Positions 1 to 10,290 of a stretch of 64,000 bases of DNA are shown here, in pieces. The DNA comes from Cymbidium sinense. Taxonomy: Eukaryota; Streptophyta; Magnoliopsida; Asparagales; Orchidaceae. Position 1 is the first letter of the stretch; each line of letters opens with the position of its first letter. The stretch lies in NCBI GenBank assembly GCA_021442155.1, contig JAKCPB010001370.1:1-64000 (forward strand), written 5' to 3'. The notes under the pieces were generated by a model. The model had not been told where the DNA came from. It saw only the letters and a program-made list of their open reading frames with translations, and made no database searches. The translations under genes and the position numbers were made by a program.

Positions 1-2
1 AT

Positions 3-600
3 TTGAATCCTTTATTTCTTGGGGTCAACTCGGATCTTCTTTCTTTTGGCAAGACAACTGGAGTGGCTCCATTGATGATTTATTATCTACTCACTCCACT
101 GCTGCTATTAAAGTTAACTCTTTTTGGTGGAATAATAAATGGAATGATACCATGCTTATTGATTATATTCCTACCTCCATTTTGCATAAATTTACTAACA
201 TCCCCATCATTGCTAACCATCCTGATCAAATTCTTTTTAAGCTATCTCAAAATGGTGATTTTAATCTTAAAGAAGTCTAAATTCATATTAGAGAAGCTCA
301 TGATTTCTCTAACGTGTTTTTTAAACTTTGGAATAACACTATCCCTATTTCTTACTCTATCCTTGGAAAATTTTGAAAAATTTCATCCCTATTGATTCTT
401 TAATGTGGGGTAAAGGATTTTATTTACCTTCAAAATGCTATTGATGTTTTCACATTGAGAATGTAAACTATGTCTTTGTTAATGGAGCTATTGGCTCTAA
501 ATTATGGATTTGGTATGATGATCTATTCAATATTGATCATTTCAATGGCTCTTTATCCCTATATCAATTTCTTGATGTTTATTTTCAAAGAACTGTTAAA
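3..600 (+). pseudogene. LINE ORF2 C-terminal part: post-RT and zf-RVT-like segment
   Basis: Reading across frames gives the block common after the RT of plant L1 elements: a tract ending FFWQDNWSGS, then DQILFKLSQNGDFNLKEV, which resembles the zf-RVT motif in which an aromatic residue and 'G.F..k.a' precede the zinc-binding cysteines. The cysteines cannot be seen. A stop follows the KEV and the frame changes near 400-430. Function in intact elements is nucleic-acid binding next to the RT. Here it is a relic. Assignment rests on motif recognition and on the RNase H that follows. Confidence 0.6.
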
Positions 601-1290
601 GGTCACATTAAAGTGGTAACTGGCATCACTCTTATATGGTTCATATGGATGGATAGAAATGATGCCAAACATCGTGGGATTCCTATGAATCATAAAAGGA
701 TTATTGCTAGAATCAAAGAAAAAATTTGTGCCTTATTTAATGCCAGTTTAATTACCAACATTAAATTTAAAGGTTGTAAATTTGTGGCCAATAAACTTGG
801 TCTTATCCTGCCTGATTTCCCTACTGGTAAAGATGATAAGATTGTCTATTGGATAAAGCCTCATAATATTATCAAAATCAATACTGACGGCTCCGTTTCT
901 TAAAATGCTTTTGGTTGTGGTGGCATTTTCAGAAATTTTAAAGGTACTTGTGTGCCTTTGCCTATCCTCTTACTTGCATGTTACATTATCTATGTTGAAT
1001 TAATGGTCATTAACAAATCTATTGAGATTTCTTTACAAAAGGTTGGTTAACATGGATTGAGGTGGATGCTCTCTTACTGATTGATATGTTGACCTCCACC
1101 AAGATGGGCAATACAGATTTGTTCTACCTCCTTAATCACACTAGAGCTCTTCTATCTCAAGTTTGTTTCAAAATCACTCATGTTTGGCATGAAGGTAATG
1201 CATGTGCTGATTACCTTGCTAATCTGGGTGCTAGACTAGATGACATAACCTTCTTTGATCATCTTAATCTTCTAAACATGGGTTAGTAAA
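600..1290 (+). pseudogene. LINE ORF2 RNase H domain (RVT_3-like), broken
   Basis: An open stretch at 613-903 ends in KINTDGSVS, the first catalytic-Asp block of plant LINE RNase H domains. A stop follows, then GCGGIFRNFKG (second strand of the fold), YVELMVINKSIEI (the catalytic Glu block), VDALLLIDML (third acidic block) and, near 1195-1240, HEGNACADYLANLGA, which matches the closing 'W..GN..AD.LA..G' block with its last catalytic Asp. The enzyme would degrade RNA in RNA:DNA hybrids during target-primed reverse transcription. Stops after TDGSVS and frame changes near 1050 break it. Domain identity is quite certain. Confidence 0.85.
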
Positions 1291-3352
1291 TTTGGACAAT
1301 AGTTTACCCTATATCAAAATTAGTCTATTTTAGGTCTTTAATCTATTATTGGTTTTCCCAACCTATTTATTATATCCTTGATTTTTTGTTGCCCTTTGGG
1401 TTTCTCTGATGTATTTCCCTGAAACTTTTTACTGGATTTCCTGTGTTGGTAGCTATTAGCTATGTTGCCTCTACTATTGGTTGACTCTTATTTGACCATC
1501 TACTTATTTAAGATTTTTGTTCTTGCTATTTCCCTGCCTGAAGGGGGGTGTGCTTCCTTTTTCCTTAATTTTCTTGTTGGAGATGGACCTTTTCCAAACC
1601 TGCAGGGATAGATTGTTTTATTTGCTTACAATCCCTGCTATCTTATTGTACGATTGGGACTATTCTCTGTTGGTTCCTTTGCATGATTGGGACTATTTTT
1701 TGCCTCTCCTTCTGCTCTCTGATACTATTTACTTAGACTCGGTCTTTTCTCCTTGATTTAATGGATTGTATCGCTATTTTTTTTCTTTTGTCTTTTCGAT
1801 TTCAATGCTATAATTATCTACATTTTATATCCTCCATTGGGCTCGGTATTTGGTGCCTCTTGAAATGGTCTTAAGGGTTTTTATCTTCAGTAGGCTTATT
1901 TTTATGGTTAGCTTTTTGACTGCTCCTATCTTTTGTTGTTTGAGGGGTTGTTTGAGGGGTGGTTATCCAGATTATCAGTGATTTTGCGGTATGGGTCTTT
2001 CTGCATTTTCATTAATCTCTTGGGTCATTTAGATTTGTGCAATTCCTGTTGTGAATTTGCTATTATCAAGGTGATTATTAGCATCTGTTTGGGAGGACAT
2101 GAATGGGGTTTCCCTTATATCTTGTATGACCTTTGGTTTCCTTTGTTCATCAAGCTAGTTTTTGTTTATGGAACAATTGGTTACTGAGGCTTTTACCTGT
2201 TTCATCTTTATGGAATTCTTGTATTGGAGGCTCTTACCTTTGTTCTCCCTGTGGGTTTTATTGTTGGTTGTCTGCTTTTGGTTGGGTCCTTTTCATTTGC
2301 CCTTTGGGTTTGTGCTGCCCCTTTTCCCAACCTGCAATGATAAAGTGTTTTATTTACTACCCATTTCTGTTCTTTCCTTTCACGACTTGGTTTGTTTCTT
2401 GACTCCCTCTCTTATTGTCTTTCTTGTGGCTGGTTGCTTAGCTGCTGGGTTATTTTCCCTTGACTGGCAAGTTTTTTCAGCTGCTATTCGGTTGATTCAC
2501 ATTTTGGTTCATTGCAATTTTGGTGTTATCTTCAAAAATCATTGTCGGGTTCAGTATCTATTTTGTTGTTTTGGTGTTTGCCAGCATGTTCTTTCTGAAT
2601 ATTATGCACTACATGCTAGCTTTTGTGGTTGCTCTTGTGGATGGTTTCTTGTTCTCTTAATTGCTGATTGGATAATAATCAGATCTGTGCCTTTGGATCT
2701 ATTAAACTTGTGCAATTACTATGTGATCATCTTTATTATCAAGGGGACTATAACATATGTATTCTTGATCACGAATGGCTACTTTTTTGGATTCAAGCGG
2801 CTTTTACTCTAATGATTGTAGTGTATTTCACCCCTTTAGCTGTGGCCTTGATTTTTCTATCAGCGTACTGGTTATGTTTTTGCTTGACTCTCTTTTATAT
2901 GTATATTTATTGTTGTGGTCTTATTATCAATATGGTGGATGTGCCCAAAATTTTCAGCTGGTTTGGGATTTGTTGGCTGTGCATTCTCATGCCTTGTGGG
3001 CATTATTTGGTGATACATATCTTATATGGGGTGGGTGGCATCCCTTTACCATTCCGATCTATGCTGCCTTCTTTTCTATTGTGTATGCGGTGTAAAGACC
3101 ATATCAACTCCTCCTCAAATGGCTCCACCTCGACTGTTATTTCTCTAATGAAGGCATCGACTTCTCTCATCCTCAGAGCCTTTGATGAAGATGGTCCATT
3201 GGCTTTTATTTTTTATTTATCTTTATCTGTTGCTTTCCTTTTCCTTTTGCTTTTTTTTTTTTCTAGATAGATTTACTCTCTAGGCTATTTGTAGCTCTTT
3301 GGTAGTTTAGTTTATCCCCTCTTAAGACCTTGTAATCCTTTTTTTTTTTGTG
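1290..3352 (+). other. T-rich LINE 3' region with long stop-poor stretches
   Basis: About 2 kb between the RNase H and the poly(A) signal is rich in T and poor in stops on the plus strand. Overlapping open frames at 1517-1756, 1933-2187, 2162-2812, 2668-3270 and 2775-3095 give very hydrophobic, Phe/Leu/Cys-rich translations with no family resemblance I can name. Parts look duplicated: around 1580 and 2323 (both 'CC..TTTTCC.AACCTGCA'), and around 2037 and 2710 (both 'GTGCAATT', with 'TATTATCAAGG' some 20 bases later). I treat it as a long 3' untranslated region. Confidence 0.55.
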
Positions 3353-3391
3353 GCAATAAAATTCCCCTATATGGGTTTCCCAAAAAAAAAA
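3353..3391 (+). terminator. LINE polyadenylation signal and poly(A) tail
   Basis: A T-run and GTGG lead into CAATAAAATT (AATAAA near 3354-3360), then about 20 bases later a run of ten A ends the element. The next bases are CCTAAACCTAAAC. This is the genomic copy of an mRNA 3' end and fixes the 3' boundary of the element. Confidence 0.85.
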
Positions 3392-4017
3392 CCTAAACCT
3401 AAACAAAAATAAACTAAACTAAAATAAATAAAAACTAAAGCTAAACTTAAAAAAAAACTAAATCTAATCATAAACCTAAACTAAATACTAAAATAAACAA
3501 AAAAATAAACCTAAACCTAAACTAAAAAATAAATCATAAAAATAAACCTAAAATAAAAACCTAAAACCTAAACCTAAACTAAAAAATAAAGCATAAAAAT
3601 AAACCTTAAATAAAAAACCTAAACCTAATAAAATAAAATGTAAACCTAAACCTAAAATTAAAAATAAAATAAAAATAAAACTCAACTAAATTAAACCTAA
3701 AAAAAAAATAAACTAAAATAAAAAATCTAAAATAAATAAAAAACTAAAATGAATAAACTAAATAAAAATAAAATAAAAAATAAATAAATAAATAAAAAAT
3801 AAATAAATAAACCTAAACCTACCAATTTACTTAATTTAAAAAAAATACCCTAAACCTAAATCTTAAACCTAAACCCTAAAAAAACCCTAAACCCCAAACC
3901 CTACCTAAACCTTAAACACTAAAACCTACAACCCTAAACCCCAAAACATAAACCTAAACCCTAAACTTTGAACCATAAACCCTAAACTAACCTAAACTAT
4001 CTAAATCTTAAACCCTA
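3392..4017 (+). repeat. Degenerate telomere-like array, C-poor then C-rich
   Basis: Mostly CCTAAA, CTAAA and AATAAA words up to about 3820, then the anchor AATTTACTTAATTTA (3824-3838), then CCCTAAA-rich sequence up to the glycine-rich pseudogene. The C-rich motif is on the plus strand throughout. No gene is seen. Confidence 0.9.
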
Positions 4018-4478
4018 AGAATGGTGAGCCTTGATGGCAGAACATCACCATCAACTAGGCTTAGTCTAGATCCGGAGGTGGAGGGTAGAGGCCACAGTTA
4101 TCACATGGTGGTGGGGATCAGGTGTTGGTGGATATGGAGGTGATGGTGACGGTGGTGGTTATGGAGGCAGAGGAGTGATAGTCTCTCTGATGGTGGTGGT
4201 GGAGGAGGGATGCAGGATATGATGGAAGATCATGCTACTCAAAGGTGAGGGTGGTTTTATGGGAATGGGAGAAATTGAAGAATGGCGGTCGATATGCTTA
4301 TGGAACTTTGTCTTTATAGTAGAGACGGTTCTACTTATCTTGGGTTTTTGATTTTCTCTATGGGCGCTCATTCTTGATCTACGTCATTGCTTTTGTCTTA
4401 GAAAACTTGGGCTGCTGCTTGGTTGATGAAATCAAAAAGAAGAAATGTTGAATCATAATTTCTTCTCTATTAAAAAAA
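4018..4478 (+). pseudogene. Glycine-rich RNA-binding protein 3' end retrocopy, copy 1
   Basis: This is a 5'-truncated copy of the last part of a GRP7-type glycine-rich RNA-binding protein mRNA. It starts inside the end of the RRM (a degraded form of NGQNLDGRNITVNQ), runs through GGT/GGA-rich sequence encoding Gly-Gly-Tyr repeats, then a 3' untranslated region ending AAATGTTGAATC, CTCTATT and seven A. Family proteins bind RNA in nucleus and cytoplasm, and are often cold- and clock-responsive. Compared with copy 4 it has small indels and stops (for example TAG after the ITVN equivalent). It sits in the array with CCCTAAG directly upstream, exactly as in the other copies. The minus-strand open frame inside it is only antisense. 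Confidence 0.85.
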
Positions 4479-4795
4479 TCTTAAACCCAAACCCTAAACT
4501 AAAACTTAAACCCTAAACTTAATACCAAAACCAAAAACCCTAAACCCTAAATCCTAAGCACTAAACCCTAAACCCTGAACCCTAAACCCTAAACCCTAAA
4601 CCCTAAAATCCTAAACCCTAAACCCTAAACCCTAAAATCTAAAATAATAAACCTTAAACCCTAAAACCTAGAACCCTAAACTATAAACCCCAAACCTAAA
4701 CCTTAAATCTAAACCCTAATCTATCCCTAAATCCTAAACCCTAAACTAACCCTAAACCCTAACTCTAAACCCTAAACCCTAAACCCTAAACCTTG
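4479..4795 (+). repeat. CCCTAAA-rich telomere-like array
   Basis: Near-canonical heptamers, with runs such as CCCTAAACCCTAAACCC near 4560-4640 and 4740-4790. This block is better preserved than the C-poor arrays. It ends abruptly at CCTTGAATAAAGATG, where unrelated DNA begins. Confidence 0.9.
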
Positions 4796-4929
4796 AATAA
4801 AGATGTCATTAGGAGTAGATCTAAAGAATGACCTAATCCTAACATGGTTATGATAGCTAAAGAAAATGTCTTCAGGAGAATTTCCCTTAATTATTAGAGA
4901 TTTAAATACCCTAAATCATATTATAATAC
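4796..4929. other. Unassigned junction DNA left of the 330-bp tandem units
   Basis: Between the end of the CCCTAAA array and the first AT-rich tandem unit. There is no open frame, repeat or motif I can name. Confidence 0.3.
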
Positions 4930-6340
4930 CATATATTATAGTATAATGTAGCATCACATATTTGAGCATGTAATGATGTGTTTTTGGATGTTATAAGATG
5001 TTATGAAATGTTTTAGTATATTATGGTATTGTGCCCTATAGTCTATATTAATATATATCATAAATATATTGATTTAATAAATCGATGATGGAATTTGTTA
5101 AATTTGAAGTGGGAATTAGGTTGTAGTACCAAGGTGTGCTACATCACTTGTAGTCTAAAAAAGCAAGATTTTATGTTCTAAATAAATATTATATGTTGTA
5201 GCATAGTATAGCATCATATATCACATATATATTATTCTGGCATTTTAAATTCTTTTAGTATTTTACAATCATGCGGTGCATACACTAGCATTATTTATAA
5301 AATGTTGATTTAGACTTTAAAATGGTGGAATTTGGCCAAATTCATAATAGGTAAATGGCATCAAAATATATTATTTTAATTTAAAATATGTAAGCGATAT
5401 GACAAAATATATAGTTTTTATTACTTAGACAAATTTTATGATTTTTTTATCTTAAGCAATCTCTTGTGATGTGATATGAAATATAATATAATATAATATG
5501 TTATAGTGTATTATAATATAGGATGCCATAACATAGTGTAGCATCATGCATGTATTACAACTTATTGTTTAGCATATTTTAGATTGTTACAGTATGATGG
5601 AGTAGATTATGTACTGGTATAATTTATAAAAATACTAATTTATAAGGTGAGATGGTGGGATTTGGCAAAATTTTAGGTAAGCTTTAGGGAACATCATTGG
5701 GGGTGTGCTATGGTGTGTCATTTAATCAAAGAATGAAATTTTGCATCCAAAATAAATGTTTATTTTTCAAGAAAATTTTATAAATTTTTTGCTTAAAGTG
5801 ATTCATTTTAAGGTGTAATGTAAGATAATATAATATATGAAAGCATATTAAAATATAATGTACATAACAATATAACTTCACATATATATGAATGTGGTGG
5901 TGTGTTATTAAATGTTATTGTGCATTTGAATGTTTACTTACTTTATAATACATTGGGTCAAAACTCAAAAAAATGTTAATTTGAAGGTTGAGATGGAAGA
6001 ATTTGGCCAAATTCATGGCACAGAAGCAACACCAAAATTATAATATTTTGTACCATTTCTAATAGAAAATAATAATTTTACATCAAAATGAACATTATTC
6101 ATATTTTGAGAAAATTTTGTTATTTGTTCCTTTTAAGTGATTCTAATGAGGTGTAATGTTAGACAATATATTATATTATAACAAATTATAATATAACATC
6201 ATATATTATAATATAATATAGTGTGTTAATTCACTATAATATGTTTAGCATGATATTGTATAGTTAGTTTGAGCTTGCACCATCATAAATCATAAAATGT
6301 TGATTACAATGTTAAGATGATGTAATTTGAATGAATACAT
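4930..6340. repeat. AT-rich tandem array, about 330-bp degenerate units
   Basis: A phrase of the type 'AAATGTTGATTT...GATGGTGGAATTTGGCCAAATTCAT' recurs near 5085, 5325, 5655, 5996 and 6322, giving spacings of about 238, 330, 341 and 323. Between the phrases lie ATAATATAATAT-rich stretches and a GTAGCATCA(T/C)A phrase. Units have diverged heavily. It may be a satellite or the 3' side of element A. No coding potential is seen. Confidence 0.6.
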
Positions 6341-6954
6341 TGTTAGACTTTTTTGAAGTATTAAAGATGTGCATAAGAAAAGAAATAAGATTTGATGAGA
6401 ATTCCATGTCAAGAACATGAAGGGAGATCCAGGGATCACACATTGGACATGACATGTGAGTGTCTATCTCGAGGGCATAGAAGAAAATTTGTTGGGGATA
6501 AGGTTTGAATCAGATTTGATTGTATGATTTGTGGAAAGAAGATCCATTAGGAATAAAAATTTATAATCCACCAATGATTAAGATCGAATCGACTTTAATT
6601 TGTTTTGTTTTAATTGATGTGGAGGCATATCTCTAGAGATATGGGCTCGAGTCTGGGGATGGGTATATGAACCTTCCACTAGGGAAGCAGGTTCAGGCTA
6701 TCTGCTGGGGATTGGAATTTTAGTTTAATTTCATAGATTTGTTTGAGGATATATCCCCTAGGAATAATAGTTTGGTTTGATTTATTTTTGATTTAGACTC
6801 TATAGGGAGAGTTTATTTAATTTGGCTCCACTAGGGAGGTTGGTTTTGAATTTGATTTGTTTGCTTGACTTGTTTACATATGATTTGGGGCTCCAGGGAG
6901 AAGGGTGTGATTTAACTCCAGGAAAATTAGATTGGGTTTAATTTAATGAGTTAA
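6341..6954. other. Non-coding stretch with a perfect 18-bp palindrome
   Basis: There is no open frame of note. CATATCTCTAGAGATATG at 6626-6643 is a perfect palindrome. Around it the sequence is a loose repetition of 'GATTTGATTTG' and 'GGGGAT/CTAGGGA' phrases. It probably belongs to the 3' untranslated side of element A. Confidence 0.4.
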
Positions 6955-8575
6955 TGTATGGACCACTGTGGTGTGATGAGCCTTGAGATAGGCTATATCA
7001 CCTTGACCTACTTTAGGTTTACAAATCCAAAGGGATAGTCTACCACTGGGTAGAGCCAATCTAAGGGGTTGCCTTTTGTGCGACTATGCTAGAAGAAGGC
7101 AAGTGATTTACATCTTCCAAAGTGAGGAACAATTGGGGTGACTTGTTGGATGAACAAATCGAACGCCTAGGGCAACTCTTGAGTGAATGCATTGGGGACT
7201 TATGTCAACTTCAAAGTAGTCGATTAATTATATCTTAATTTCATGTGATTTGATATGGTTTGTTTGGTTTAGTTTGATTTGAATTGAGGGCATATCCGGG
7301 GATGTGAGCTAGTCAAATTTGATAGATTTAATTTATGGACCATGTGGTGTACAATGGACCCATTGAGAAGGGGCTATATCGACTTGTCTTATCTCAAATT
7401 TACAAATCCAAAGGATAGTCTTGGCCATCGGTAGAGGCGGCAAACCTAAAGGGTTGCCTTTTGGTGTGAAAGCGTGCTTACATCTTCTAAAGAGTCAGGG
7501 TGACACTGTTGGTAGCACAACAAATCAAACTTGACTTAAGGGCGTTTATTGAGTGAATGTTGTTGGGGACTTATATCAACTTAAGAGTAGTGATTCTATA
7601 GGAGTTTTGTGACATTGCCCTAAAAGATAGGGCCTTCTTGGGAAAGGTACGCTAGGGTGTCCTCCTAATCCACAAGTGAATATATATTTTGTTTATATCT
7701 TTGCATGGATCATGTTGTGCGATCACACTAAGAAGGGCTATATGTTGACTTATCTCGATTTATTAGACCAAGGGAGAATCCACATCCACGGATGGATTCT
7801 CCAACCACGAGGGGTGATTACGAGGAAGAGGAACTGTCAATGTGTAACCGGTAGTGTCTAAATGGGGTCAAGGATGTGATCCAAATATAGTGCCCATTAG
7901 GAGGTCTGCTAGAGGCATTATCTAAGCCTTAGAAAAGAAAGCTTATAGGTGTACAGTGGCAAACTCAAGGAGAAAGTGTAGCAAACTTACATCTACCATG
8001 AGTGGTGTATCCTAAGGTGCGGAACCAACTAACGTAAGGTGTATGAGTCAACATGAGTGGTGAATCCGTCAGCATAGTGAGAACTAACCAACCTAAGGTG
8101 CCCGTCGGTGTGCAATGATGAATATGGAAAGAAAGCATGTAGGCTTACAACTTTTAAGTGGAATTGATGATCATCGGGATAGTATCATTAGTGGACTTAT
8201 CTACTAGAGGGACTACTAAGTGGGAGCCGAGATGGGACTAGACCTAGACTTGAAGTAGTTGGAGGGAAGGAGCCACTAGGGGACTTATCTAAATCTCAAA
8301 TAAACTCAACCCGGTCGTGCACAAAGGCTAATCCAAGAAAGCATTGTAGACTCACATCCTCTTAAATAAGACAACATGAGGTAGCTAGCATAAGGGTTAC
8401 CAAACTAACAAGGTGCTCATATGTGTGTGGTTAAGTAAGGAAGGAAAGTGTAGTAGACTTACATAAAGAGAAGACCAGGTGACACACTAGCGGTAGCATC
8501 ATCGACCTAGAAGCACTCTTGAGTGAGTGTCACTGGAAGCGTTATCTCAACTCATAGTAGCTCGAGATAAAAGAT
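6955..8575 (-). repeat. Tandem repeats (about 370 bp) in the 3' region of the Tat element
   Basis: Two clear units start with GGACCA..GTGGTGT near 6960 and 7336 and both end with GAGTGAATG..TTGGGGACTTAT (7181 and 7551), 370-376 bp apart. A third start is near 7708 (GATCATGTTGTGCGATC), and a degenerate end is at 8521 (GAGTGAGTGTCACTGGAAGC), with diverged DNA between them. Shared internal phrases are 'TTACAAATCCAAAGG.ATAGTC' and 'GGGTTGCCTTTTG'. The array lies just beyond the integrase end. The small open frame at 7676-7861 within it is chance. Confidence 0.7.
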
Positions 8576-8784
8576 ATTTGTTTGTTTTAGATGTTTATGT
8601 GTAGTTTGTGTTTGTATTGTGTTGATGAAGGATAGAATGCTGCTCGGGTTCCTTACACATACCTTAAACACATCATGCCAGATTCGCAAACAAGAATACT
8701 TTCAACATGGAAGAGATTGAATTCGAAATGAAATTTTCATTGATGATAATTATTTTCAAACATGACATATAATATTTCTTTAAG

Positions 8785-9745
8785 CAGAGCCCATTGATTG
8801 GAAGCATTGGGCTTTCTCCCTTATCCTTGGTAGGCCTTCTCTATGGCAAAAGCTCCTTCCCAAGTGGGTTCAAACTTGCCTCCCATCTTATGACGGGCAA
8901 CAATAGGTCTCCTTAGAACTAAAATAAGCTCTCATACTTAAAAAGCTCTACGATGGACCAACTTGTTGTGAGCTTGAATTATTTTAGCTTTATACAACTT
9001 GAGATTTTAGCAAGCCCACGGACATCTCTCCTCCAATTCTTCAAGTTCTTCTAACCATAACTTGGTGGTCCACTATGTTGTGATCTTGCTACTCATAGCT
9101 ATCCTTAGTGATGGGAGTTGGACTTCTAAGCGACTTGGACCCATACACTAAGGAGAAAGGAGTAGATTGAGTTGGAGTTCTATATGTGGTGCGGTAAGCC
9201 CACAAAGCTTTAAATAATTGCTCATGCCACTGTTGCTTGTTGTTGTCGAATGTCTTATTCAGTATTTGGGTGTGAGTTTTGTTGAAGGCTTCTACTAAGC
9301 CATTTTCCCTCAAGTAGTTGATGGTAGTATATCTCCAATCTATGTTGTGTCTCCTGACAAAGTTATTGATCTCGGTCTTGAATGCGGTACCATTATTGGA
9401 TATATTTCATGTGAGGCACTTGAACCTATATACAATATGGTTTCTTAAAAATTAGCACATCTTTGAGTTGTGACCTCTCAAAAAAGAATTTCCTTCGCTA
9501 AGATGAAATGATGACCCTTAGAATAAAGAGGATCAATCGGACCCACTATGTCGATACCCCAACACTCGAATGGCCATGAGGCCAATGTAGGATGTAGAAT
9601 GTTGGGTGGTTGGTGTAGGACCACACCGTGTATTTGGCATTGGTGGCTTTGCCTAGTCATATCCATGCAAGCTTTGATCATCGATGACGTACTATCTAGT
9701 CTCTTGATATAATTCATCTTTACATTGGTTAGCTCCACATAATCT
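8785..9745 (-). pseudogene. Tat-element integrase, broken
   Basis: Minus-strand fragments assemble into a plant Tat integrase. The zinc-finger end and first catalytic Asp lie in 9478-9738 (SHQCQIHG, then WPFECWGIDIVGPI). The second half of the core is in 9089-9313 (NGLVEAFNKT, with the catalytic-Glu position, and ALWAYRTTYRTPTQSTPFSLVYG-type sequence). A C-terminal region at 8790-9090 reads HNKLVHRRAF, RRPIVARHKMGGKFEPTWEG and IEKAYQG, with stops. Integrase would join element cDNA to chromosomal DNA. No chromodomain is visible, as expected for Tat. Frameshifts near 9320-9470 and several stops rule out activity. Confidence 0.85.
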
Positions 9746-10290
9746 AAGTGTACCTCATGATATTATGGGCTTCTGCTTGTCTAAACAATGTAACCACATA
9801 TGAATTGGCAAAAGACACCACCCACAAGAGCATAGGAAAGTGTTTTTTTTCTTAATATAGTGGGCTTAAGACTTCTCTTGAGGTAGTTTGCCTTTATTTA
9901 GGTAATCCATGAATGGTTGCCTCCAATCTAACTCCTCGTCTTTCTTAGCAATGGAACCTCCCTTCAAGTACTTTTGATGAGTTCAATATCAATAAGGGAT
10001 AAGATTTATCTATTTTAGACCTTTGATATGGACTCATCCTCCAGACATGCCAACTCTTTGGCAAGCTTGGCTAAAGCATATGCTATGATGTTCTCTCCTC
10101 GAGGAATCTTATAAATGGTAACCTCTAGGATTTATGCCAACAACTCCATTGTGTACTTGTGGTAGTGATGGAGTTTGGGCTTTATAACTTATAGGACCCG
10201 ATTTGGTTGATAACTAGAGAATCTCCAAAGATGTTGATGTTACGGATGCTTAGAGTAGTAACTCAAGGCCGGCAATCAAAGCCTCATATT
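9746..10290 (-). pseudogene. Archaeal-type RNase H (aRH) of Tat element, broken
   Basis: On the minus strand, with frame jumps, I read QYEALIAGLELLL (the conserved Glu block), IFGDSLVINQIGSYKL (the Asp block 'GDS.LV..Q..G.Y'), and VTIYKIPRGENIIAYALAKLA, the 'IPR.EN..ADALAKLA' block, with the usual Asp changed to Tyr (AYALAKLA). After it comes the spacer with LDWRQPFMDYLNKGKLP-like sequence that precedes integrase in Tat elements. A second RNase H between the RT-linked RNase H and integrase is known from the Tat lineage and is the basis for the classification here. Confidence 0.75.

Larger units (their letters stand above)
1..3390 (+). mobile_element. L1-type LINE, 3' portion with poly(A), 5' side cut by window edge
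   Basis: This is the downstream part of a non-LTR retrotransposon of the plant L1 type. In order it shows the region after the reverse transcriptase (FFWQDNWS-like block), a degenerate zf-RVT-like segment, an RNase H domain, about 2.1 kb of T-rich 3' sequence, an AATAAA signal and a run of ten A. The tail is followed at once by CCTAAACCTAAAC, so the element ends inside telomere-like repeat. Several stops and frame changes make it non-functional. The reading starts at about the protein position where the LINE at the right edge of the window stops. They are two copies of the same type, but not necessarily the same subfamily. Confidence 0.85.

Noticed and set aside
7676..7861. 61-codon frame with a hydrophobic start
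   Set aside because: It falls across the 3' tandem repeats of the Tat element and is not kept in the other units.
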